A DNA stretch of 6,616 nt from Planctomycetota bacterium (GTDB lineage: Bacteria; Planctomycetota; Brocadiia; JAJRTI01), in the NCBI GenBank assembly GCA_024278415.1, contig JAJRTI010000468.1, positions 1 through 6,616 on the forward strand. The letters are read 5' to 3'. The notes under the pieces are model-generated. The model was not told the DNA's origin, did no database searches, and saw nothing but the letters and a program-made list of their open reading frames with translations. Below, in pieces: positions 1 through 5,495 of the stretch (position 1 is its first letter; every line of letters starts with the position of its first letter). Both the position numbers and the translations under genes were made by a program.

Positions 1-7
1 CCCCCGC

Positions 8-1060
8 ATGGATCCCCAAACCGCTATCACCTCCCTGCGACCCACCGAAGCGGAGCCGTCGCCGAAGCAAGCGCTGTGCGAGCTGGAGGCGCTCGTGCGC
101 GAGACCTTCGCGCTCTGGAGCCACAAGCGCGTCGGCTTCTCCTGGCGCAACTACTACTGGGAGCACACGCACCGCGTGCGCAACCTGTGCCGCGATCTGG
201 CCGATGGCGAGCGGGCCGATCGCACCCTGCTCGAATTCGCCGCGGTCCTCCACGACATCACCAAGCGCTACGACGGGCCCTTCCTCACCGACGCCAGCGG
301 CAAGCGCATGGTCGACGCGCGCGGGCTGTGGGTCAGCGACACGATCGCTCCCGATCTCGGCGGCAACATCGTCACCGCGCTCTGCGACTTCTACGACGAA
401 GCGCGCGAGCCGCACTCGGAGTCGGGTGCGGACATCGCGCACGCGCTCGTGCTCCTCAAGGGCCTCGCCCCCGGCTTCGCGCGGCGCGTGGCCGACGTGG
501 TGCGCGCCCACCTCCAGCCCACCAATGGCGACCCCCGCGAGCCGCTGACCATCGAACAGCAGATCCTGCGCGACGCGGACCTCATCGACGCCAACTTCGG
601 GCTCGTCGCGTTCTACCGCAACGTGCAGATTCACGTGCATCGCCGCGTGCAGGAGACCGGCGAGCGGGACATGCGCGCGTACGTCGATTACGTGCCCAAT
701 TGGCTCAACTCGAAGTTTACGTTCTTCGAGAAGATGCACGTGGCTGAAGCGCGTCGCCGGGCGGAAGCGCGGCATCAGCGGTGCTTCGACTACCACGAGT
801 TGATGAAGCAGGAAGCCGCGGACGCGTTCGACCTGAACATGCGTTTCGGCCTGCTTGCGGTGTTCGACTGCTTCATGTCCACCATCGACGATCCCGACTT
901 CTTCGCCGAGTTGGACCATCTGGAAAAAGCTCTTGTGCCCGCGCGCCGGCAGGAAGCCGGGTCCCTTGATAGGGACAGGCGCACGCAAGCACTGGCAGCG
1001 GTGGCCCGCGCGGAACAGTTCTGCCGAGCGCTTCGCCAAGAAGCCGAGGGACAACTCTGA
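8..1060 (+). CDS. HD-domain metal-dependent phosphohydrolase-like protein
   Basis: A 350-residue protein with the HD-superfamily pattern. Visible are an H-x-x-R-V element (H53, R56), the paired His-Asp (H82-D83, in LHDITKRYDG), a later histidine (H168, in VRAHLQP) and the closing aspartate block RDADLID (D189/D191). These are the usual metal ligands of HD phosphohydrolases, which cleave phosphoester bonds in nucleotides or signalling nucleotides; the substrate here cannot be read from sequence. The HD core covers about residues 45-200. The remaining ~150 residues are charged and probably helical, and I recognise no domain in them. There is no signal peptide or membrane segment, so it should be cytosolic. 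ATG at 8 is the first start in the window, but the frame is open back to the window edge, so the true start could lie upstream. It is separated from the next gene by 143 bases. HD assignment is firm; function is unknown. Confidence 0.85.
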   Translation: MDPQTAITSLRPTEAEPSPKQALCELEALVRETFALWSHKRVGFSWRNYYWEHTHRVRNLCRDLADGERADRTLLEFAAVLHDITKRYDGPFLTDASGKRMVDARGLWVSDTIAPDLGGNIVTALCDFYDEAREPHSESGADIAHALVLLKGLAPGFARRVADVVRAHLQPTNGDPREPLTIEQQILRDADLIDANFGLVAFYRNVQIHVHRRVQETGERDMRAYVDYVPNWLNSKFTFFEKMHVAEARRRAEARHQRCFDYHELMKQEAADAFDLNMRFGLLAVFDCFMSTIDDPDFFAELDHLEKALVPARRQEAGSLDRDRRTQALAAVARAEQFCRALRQEAEGQL

Positions 1061-1094
1061 GCCTGGCGCCGTCGTCTGCGCACCGTTGCGATCA

Positions 1095-1123
1095 TTGACG
1101 CTCTGGCGTATCTCCGATAGAAT
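1095..1123 (+). promoter_or_regulatory. sigma70-like promoter ahead of the overlapping cassette
   Basis: TTGACG at 1095-1100 and TAGAAT at 1118-1123, separated by 17 bases. Each box matches the consensus at five of six positions and the spacing is optimal. Transcription would start near 1130, leaving a leader of about 75 bases before ATG 1204. The leader contains a small bulged hairpin at 1159-1175 (arms GAGAGC / GC-G-TCTC around AAAA). This is a pattern match only. Confidence 0.6.
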
Positions 1124-1126
1124 CGG
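1114..1126. repeat. perfect dyad overlapping the -10 box (candidate operator)
   Basis: CCGAT (1114-1118), AGA, ATCGG (1122-1126): two perfectly inverted 5-base arms around three bases. The dyad covers the whole TAGAAT -10 box, which is where an autoregulating repressor such as an antitoxin would bind. The arms are short, so a chance occurrence is possible. Confidence 0.35.
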
Positions 1127-1203
1127 CAAGCTCCTAGGCTGCCCCATCGAGGATCGTTGAGAGCAAAAGCGTCTCGGTTTGCGAATCCACACGGCTGAAC
1201 AGG

Positions 1204-1557
1204 ATGAGCAGAAGATTAAGCAAGAAGCTCGTGGACGCCGTCCGTGCGAAGGCGCCGGACGTCGATGAGCACGACCTTCGGGCCATCGCGGCCTGTCTTG
1301 CGGCCTCTCCGGAGGAACGGGCCCGGCGCCTGGACGCCGACCGGTGGATGCTCATGCAGCTACGAGGACTTGGGAGGGAACGAATACGCTATTTCAAGAA
1401 CGCCGAGAGCTATCAACGCTGGCAGAACCAACAACCCGATGTCGGAGGTTGGCAGTGGGACGTACTACAAGACAGGCTGGCGGGGAAGAGGCCGTTCCCT
1501 CGCGCCTCGCGCAAGTCGCCGCCGCCTTCCGCAGACACAAAATCGAATACCTTCTAA
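1204..1557 (+). CDS. small helical protein, probable partner/antitoxin of the nucleotidyltransferase
   Basis: A 117-residue, strongly charged protein. Residues 1-78 read as coherent helical sequence (SKKLVDAVRAKAPDVDEHDL, then SPEERARRLDADRWMLMQLRGLGRERIRYF, then AESYQRW). I do not recognise a named family. The last ~33 residues (about 85-117) become rich in Pro, Ser, Arg and Lys. They are encoded by the same bases as the conserved N-terminus of the nucleotidyltransferase in another frame, so they are probably weakly constrained or the result of a frameshift. ATG 1204 has only a weak AGG directly before it; no better start is visible. The gene follows a good promoter and dyad and overlaps the next gene by 103 bases. 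Antitoxin is inferred from its size and its place directly before an AbiEii/MNT-like nucleotidyltransferase, not from homology. Confidence 0.65.
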   Translation: MSRRLSKKLVDAVRAKAPDVDEHDLRAIAACLAASPEERARRLDADRWMLMQLRGLGRERIRYFKNAESYQRWQNQQPDVGGWQWDVLQDRLAGKRPFPRASRKSPPPSADTKSNTF

Positions 1558-1973
1558 TGGGCAACGCGGGCGCGATTCTGCTCGGAGCGCCGGTGACGAC
1601 CATCGATATCGACTTGTTCGTTCGCAAGACCCCTGCCAACATCAAGAAGCTGCTGGACTGCCTCCGTGAGATCGGATTCACCCGTGTTAGCGCCCATAAG
1701 CTGGAGAAAGAGGATGTTGCTGAGTTCGAGCTGCCCGGGCTCAAGGTCGACATCGTTTTCGCGCCGCTTGGCATTCGATCGTTCGCAAGCGCTCGCTCGC
1801 GCAGGGAGCAGGTCGACGTCGAGGGTGTACCCATTCCCGTCGCTTCGCTAGAGGACATCATCGCGAGCAAAGAAGCCGCGAACCGCGCGAAGGACCGGCA
1901 AGCCTTGCCCGTGCTCCGCGCCGCGCTCGAGATGCGTCGAATACAGAATGAGTCGGAGGGGGTCGAACCTTAG
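1455..1973 (+). CDS. nucleotidyltransferase-fold protein (AbiEii/MNT-like, probable toxin)
   Basis: A 172-residue protein with the minimal nucleotidyltransferase core. It has a leading helix and strand (residues 16-35, ending IEYLLMG), then G36-N37, and GAPVTTIDIDLFV with the metal-binding pair D51 and D53. A third carboxylate is likely D99 in LKVDIVF. The C-terminal stretch PVASLEDIIASKEAANRAKDRQALPVLRAALE is typical of stand-alone members of this family. Family members transfer a nucleotide to a protein or RNA target, and many act as toxins (AbiEii, MNT). The substrate here is unknown. GTG 1455 is chosen because GGAGG sits six bases upstream and the product keeps the whole fold. ATG 1557 overlaps the previous stop (TAATG) but would remove the first helix and strand. 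GTG 1344 would add ~37 residues that look like an out-of-frame shadow. GC content is below that of the neighbouring genes. Confidence 0.8.
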   Translation: MGRTTRQAGGEEAVPSRLAQVAAAFRRHKIEYLLMGNAGAILLGAPVTTIDIDLFVRKTPANIKKLLDCLREIGFTRVSAHKLEKEDVAEFELPGLKVDIVFAPLGIRSFASARSRREQVDVEGVPIPVASLEDIIASKEAANRAKDRQALPVLRAALEMRRIQNESEGVEP

Positions 1974-2079
1974 CGCCCACCGCGTCGCGCGGCGACTGGA
2001 GGAGAGAGCCAAGGCGGCTCAGACGCTTGCGCGGCATCTGGAGGCTCCCGCCAAGAAAGTGCCGCATGTCAAGAATTGA
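1948..2079 (+). CDS. possible 43-residue basic small protein
   Basis: A short ORF from ATG 1948 to TGA 2077-2079. The product is basic and helix-prone: after a short N-terminus it continues VARRLEERAKAAQTLARHLE and ends in a Lys-rich tail with KKVPHVKN. It overlaps the end of the nucleotidyltransferase gene by 26 bases and the ATG of the DUF401 gene by 14 bases, so it would bridge the two by translational coupling. The amphipathic composition looks more like protein than shadow sequence, and it fills the only gap in an otherwise continuous series of overlapping frames. Against it: no clear Shine-Dalgarno sequence precedes ATG 1948, and I recognise no family. It could be a third toxin-antitoxin component, a coupling peptide, or chance. 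Confidence 0.35.
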   Translation: MSRRGSNLSAHRVARRLEERAKAAQTLARHLEAPAKKVPHVKN

Positions 2080-3412
2080 TCCCTTCCCCTTGCTCAGCCT
2101 CGCGCTCGTGGTGGCGGGGCTGTGGTTTCGCGAGGGCGTCCCATTCATGGGCGACTCGTGGGCCCTCGCGAAGATCGCGCTGGTCTTCGTGTTCATGGTC
2201 ACGCTCCTGCGGCACAAGGCCAACATCGGCATTGTGCTGCTCCTCTCGGCCGTCGTGCTCGGCGGCATGTTCTCCTTGCCCGTTGGGAAGATCGGCCGCG
2301 TGCTCGTTTTCGACGTGGGCGGCGACGACGCGCGCCTGCACGAATTGCTCTTCAAGACCGTGGTGCTCGTCGTCATCATCTTCCTCATCAACGGCCTCGG
2401 CCGTCTGCTCGAAGCCGCGGGCACCATGCGCCGGCTGATCCATTCGCTTGACGACCTGATCAGCGACGGCCGCTACGTGATGGCCGCGATCCCGGCCGCG
2501 ATCGGCCTCCTGCCCATGCCGGGCGGGGCCATGTTGTCTGCGCCGTTCGTGGGCGAGATGGGCGACCGCATGGAGGTGGGCGCGGCGAATAAGACGCTCG
2601 TGAACTACTGGTTCCGCCACATCTTCGAGTATGCCTGGCCGCTCTACCCGGCGGTCATCATCGCCGCGGACTTGACCGGGCGCAGCGTTGCGCAGGTCAT
2701 GACCGCGCAGGCGCCGATGGTGCTCGCGGCCGTGGGGGTGGGGGTCGTGTTCCTCCATCTGCGCCTTGAGAGCCGGTCGCTCGACATGGGCCACGAAGGC
2801 ACGCTCGCGTCGAACCTGCTGTCCATCGTGCTCGCGGTTTGGCCGGTCATCGTCGTGGCCGTGGTGGTCGGCCTCGCGCCGCGCATCGCCACCGGCAAGA
2901 TGAAGGATCTGCTCTTCCCTGCCGCGCTAGTGGCCGTCAACGTCATTGTGGCCCTGACCGCGCGGCTGAGCCGCAGCCAGATCGCCGGCGTCGTGCGCCA
3001 GGCATTCAGTTGGCAAAACATCCTCCTTGTGGTCGGCATCTACGTGTTGCGCGCCATGTTCGAGAAAACGAACGTGACCGGCAGCATGCCGCAGTTGCTC
3101 GCCAACTTGCACATCCCGCAGGCGGTCATCATCTTTTGCGTGCCGTTCGTGGTGGGCCTTCTCACGGGCTACAACGTGGCCGCGGTCAGCACCGGCTTGC
3201 CCGCGCTGATTGCGCTGCTGGGCACGCCGGGCGACCTGCTCATCGCGTACTGCGGCGCGTTCTTCGGCGTGCTGCTCTCGCCGGTGCACCTCTGCCTGAT
3301 CCTCACCAACGACTACTTCAAGTCGCACTTAGGCTCGATCTACAAGGCCCTGGTACCTATGCTCGCGGCCATGTTGTGCATCATGGCCGGGTACAGTATG
3401 CTGCTGAGGTAG
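2066..3412 (+). CDS. DUF401 family integral membrane protein (ion-transporter superfamily)
   Basis: A 448-residue protein made almost entirely of hydrophobic segments, consistent with about ten membrane spans (for example residues 7-21, 33-47, 53-68 and 95-113). The overall pattern matches DUF401, a family usually placed in the ion-transporter superfamily with citrate- and gluconate-type carriers. The elements that support this are LLPMPGGAM (150-156 for PMPGGAM), NYWFRHIFEYAWPLYPA starting at N180, LLTGYN (N370), and SPVHLCLILTNDYF (N415). The polar residues within those elements are plausible substrate or ion ligands. The transported compound cannot be told. ATG 2066 is preferred, with AAGAAAG about seven bases upstream. 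TTG 2027 is in frame but would add a basic, non-conserved 13-residue leader. The start lies inside the preceding 43-residue ORF, so it may be co-transcribed with the nucleotidyltransferase cassette; no separate promoter was seen. It is followed by a hairpin region before the sulfatase. Confidence 0.9.
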   Translation: MSRIDPFPLLSLALVVAGLWFREGVPFMGDSWALAKIALVFVFMVTLLRHKANIGIVLLLSAVVLGGMFSLPVGKIGRVLVFDVGGDDARLHELLFKTVVLVVIIFLINGLGRLLEAAGTMRRLIHSLDDLISDGRYVMAAIPAAIGLLPMPGGAMLSAPFVGEMGDRMEVGAANKTLVNYWFRHIFEYAWPLYPAVIIAADLTGRSVAQVMTAQAPMVLAAVGVGVVFLHLRLESRSLDMGHEGTLASNLLSIVLAVWPVIVVAVVVGLAPRIATGKMKDLLFPAALVAVNVIVALTARLSRSQIAGVVRQAFSWQNILLVVGIYVLRAMFEKTNVTGSMPQLLANLHIPQAVIIFCVPFVVGLLTGYNVAAVSTGLPALIALLGTPGDLLIAYCGAFFGVLLSPVHLCLILTNDYFKSHLGSIYKALVPMLAAMLCIMAGYSMLLR

Positions 3413-3477
3413 TCTTCTCTATTCCCACATCTTAGTACAGCATTCCGCTAAGTCCGTGTAGCACAAAGCGAGCTTCG

Positions 3478-3534
3478 CCCGAAACCCGGGAGCGCATCCC
3501 GAAGCCTCGGGATCCGCCCCAGCATCCTGTTTTT
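3478..3534 (+). terminator. tandem related hairpins with downstream T run (possible terminator)
   Basis: The stronger hairpin pairs GCG-c-ATCCCGA (3492-3502) with TCGGGAT-c-CGC (3507-3517) around the loop AGCC: ten base pairs with one C-C mismatch. TTTTT follows at 3530-3534, but 12 bases after the stem, which is far for a standard intrinsic terminator. A weaker, similar hairpin precedes it (CCCG 3478-3481 with CGGG 3487-3490). The position, 65-120 bases after the DUF401 stop, fits an end-of-operon structure. Confidence 0.4.
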
Positions 3535-3632
3535 CATCGCGGTTCCTAACGCGTAAGGCGCTAATGGCGCGTTCCGCTCTGGGCTTTCCACGTCACGAGA
3601 CAGAGACGCTCTCACGAGCGTGCCATCACCCC

Positions 3633-5318
3633 ATGACCACCCACCGACCCAACGTCATCCTTGTGATGACCGACGACCAAGGCTACGGCGACCTGGGCTG
3701 CACCGGCAACCCGTGGATCCAGACGCCCAACATCGACGCGCTCCACGCGGACGCGGTGCGCTGCACCGACTTCCACGTGTCCCCCCTTTGCACGCCCACT
3801 CGCGGCGCGCTCATGACCGGCCACCGGCCCATCCGCAATGGCGCGTGGGCGACCACGTGGGGCCGGTCCATGTTGCGCCGGGATGAGACGACCCTGGCCG
3901 ACGTGTTCGTGGCCAGCGGATACCGCACCGGCATGTTCGGCAAGTGGCACATTGGCGACAACTACCCCTTCCGGCCCCAGGACCGCGGATTCGAGCACGT
4001 GGTCGCACACCGCGGCGGAGGCGTTGGCCAGACCCCCGACTTCTGGGGCAACAGCTACTTCGACGACACGTACTTCCACAACGGCGAGCCGCAGCCGCAC
4101 GAGGGCTACTGCACGGACATCTGGTTCGACGAGGCCATGGCCTTCATCGAGGGCTGCGCGGGGGAGCCGTTCTTCTGCTACCTCGCCACAAACGCGCCGC
4201 ACGCCCCTTACCACGTGGCCGAACGCTACGAGGCGCTCTATCGGGACAACCCGGACATCCCCCATCCGCCGTTCTACGGCATGATCACCAACATCGACGA
4301 AAACGTGGGCCGGCTGCGCGCCAAGCTCCAGGAGCTGGAGATCGAGGACGACACCATCCTGATCTTCATGACGGACAACGGCTCCTCCGGCGGCTGCACG
4401 CTCGGCCAGGGGCAGTTCGTGGCCGGCGGGTACAACGCGGGCATGCGCGGCAAGAAGGGCTCGTACTACGAAGGCGGCCATCGTGTGCCGTTCTTCATGC
4501 GCTGGCCGGGCGCGGGCATGAGAGGGGGCCGAGACGTGGAGGACATGGTGCTGCACGTGGACCTGCTGCCCACGTTTATCGATCTGTGCGGCCTGCGCGA
4601 CCCCGGCGTCGAGTTTGATGGCCGCAGCGCGGCCGCGTTGCTGCGCGGGGAGGCCGACGCGCTGCCCGACCGCGTCCATTTCCTCCAAATCCGCCAGAGC
4701 CCGCTCCCCCCGGAAAAATGGACCAACGCGGTCATGACGCGGCGCTGGCGTCTCATCCACGGCGCGGAACTCTACGACATCACGGCCGACCCCGCGCAAG
4801 AGCGCGACGTTGCGGCCGAGCATCCGGACGTGGTCGCGCGGCTGCGCGGTGCACACGAGGAGTGGTGGGCCGAGGTGTCGCCCACGTTCGACGACTACTG
4901 CCACATCGTGGTCGGCAGCGACGCGGAGAACCCGCTGCGGCTCGACGCCATGGACCTCATGGGCGATGTCGCGTGGAACCAAACGCAGGTGCGCCACGCG
5001 CTCCGCGCGGCCGGCGTGTGGAACGTGGAGGTGGAGCGCGGGGGCACGTACGAGCTGCGTGTGCAGCGCTGGCCCGAGGAGGCCGATGCCGCTATTCGCG
5101 CCGCGCTCGACGACGGCGACAGCGTCGCGATCGACGCGGCCCGGGTGCGCGTGAAGGTGGGCGAGTACGAGGCCGCGCAGGATGTGCCCGACGATGCCAA
5201 GTCGGTCACGTTCACAACACATTTGAACGCGGGCAAAACGCAACTCGAAGCGTGGTTTGCGGACCCGGCCGGCGAGGAGCAGGCCGCGTACTACGTGTAC
5301 GTCGAGCGGGTGTCCTAG
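3633..5318 (+). CDS. arylsulfatase-like sulfatase (formylglycine, Cys type), no signal peptide
   Basis: A 561-residue sulfatase of the alkaline-phosphatase superfamily. It starts with RPNVILVMTDDQGYGD (D14 and D15 bind calcium). The signature C53-T-P-T-R57 means the Cys must be converted to formylglycine by a modifying enzyme encoded elsewhere. Other active-site elements are GKWHIGD (K104, H106), NAPHAPY (H190), MTDNGS (D248, N249) and the lysine of GKKGSYYEGGHRVPF (probably K275). It hydrolyses a sulfate ester; the substrate is not evident. After the catalytic domain, roughly the last 110-120 residues look like a beta-rich C-terminal extension seen in related environmental sulfatases (motifs GTYELRVQRWP and AYYVYVERVS). 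There is no hydrophobic signal sequence, so it probably acts in the cytosol. ATG 3633 places the conserved strand at the N-terminus as in relatives, but has no Shine-Dalgarno. ATG 3564 adds 23 residues and has TAAGG five bases upstream, so the start is uncertain. Confidence 0.93.
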   Translation: MTTHRPNVILVMTDDQGYGDLGCTGNPWIQTPNIDALHADAVRCTDFHVSPLCTPTRGALMTGHRPIRNGAWATTWGRSMLRRDETTLADVFVASGYRTGMFGKWHIGDNYPFRPQDRGFEHVVAHRGGGVGQTPDFWGNSYFDDTYFHNGEPQPHEGYCTDIWFDEAMAFIEGCAGEPFFCYLATNAPHAPYHVAERYEALYRDNPDIPHPPFYGMITNIDENVGRLRAKLQELEIEDDTILIFMTDNGSSGGCTLGQGQFVAGGYNAGMRGKKGSYYEGGHRVPFFMRWPGAGMRGGRDVEDMVLHVDLLPTFIDLCGLRDPGVEFDGRSAAALLRGEADALPDRVHFLQIRQSPLPPEKWTNAVMTRRWRLIHGAELYDITADPAQERDVAAEHPDVVARLRGAHEEWWAEVSPTFDDYCHIVVGSDAENPLRLDAMDLMGDVAWNQTQVRHALRAAGVWNVEVERGGTYELRVQRWPEEADAAIRAALDDGDSVAIDAARVRVKVGEYEAAQDVPDDAKSVTFTTHLNAGKTQLEAWFADPAGEEQAAYYVYVERVS

Positions 5319-5420
5319 CGCGGCGAGAGTCTTACACTTGCAGGGCGGCGGAACTGCCTCAAAAGCTGGAGTGCCACAGGGTGAACCGGGGCGAACGGGC
5401 GGGCGGAGGCGGACTCCCGT

Positions 5421-5450
5421 TTGACCCCCGCGCCGGCGGTCTGCTATCAT
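5421..5450 (+). promoter_or_regulatory. extended -10 sigma70-like promoter of the helicase gene
   Basis: TTGACC at 5421-5426 and TATCAT at 5445-5450, 18 bases apart. TG-C directly before TATCAT forms an extended -10. Each hexamer has five of six consensus bases. Transcription would begin near 5457, about 35 bases before the helicase ATG, so the helicase has its own promoter rather than depending on the sulfatase gene. Confidence 0.6.
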
Positions 5451-5465
5451 AGACGGGTTATACAC

Positions 5466-5495
5466 ATGGAAATGAACACACGGAGAATGGAATGA
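5466..5495 (+). CDS. possible nine-residue upstream ORF ahead of the helicase
   Basis: ATG 5466 opens a frame encoding MEMNTRRME. Its TGA (5493-5495) overlaps the helicase ATG (5492-5494) as ATGA, the classical arrangement for translational coupling. It would begin only about ten bases after the predicted transcription start, leaving little room for a ribosome binding site, and none is visible. It may be chance; the exact stop-start overlap is the only argument for it. Confidence 0.2.
   Translation: MEMNTRRME
5482..5485 (+). promoter_or_regulatory. ribosome binding site fixing the helicase start
   Basis: GGAG ends six bases before ATG 5492, good spacing. It selects this ATG over later in-frame ones and lies inside the small upstream ORF. 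Confidence 0.6.

Noticed and set aside
1344..1454. GTG 1344 as start of the nucleotidyltransferase
   Set aside because: The added residues look out-of-frame and lie across the best-supported part of the upstream small gene; GTG 1455 has GGAGG at good spacing.
1557..1559. ATG 1557 as start of the nucleotidyltransferase, overlapping the stop as TAATG
   Set aside because: The overlap is attractive, but this start would remove the helix and first strand of the fold, which are clearly encoded in frame upstream.
1394..1870. 158-residue minus-strand frame across the nucleotidyltransferase
   Set aside because: It is Ser/Arg-rich shadow sequence; the + strand frame carries the conserved catalytic motif.
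2069..2794. 241-residue minus-strand frame opposite DUF401
   Set aside because: It is dominated by His, Glu, Arg and Asp, as expected from the complement of codons for hydrophobic membrane segments.
5401..5423. Small stem GGAG/CTCC followed by TTT after the sulfatase as a terminator
   Set aside because: There are only four base pairs and three T residues, and it overlaps the -35 box of the helicase promoter.
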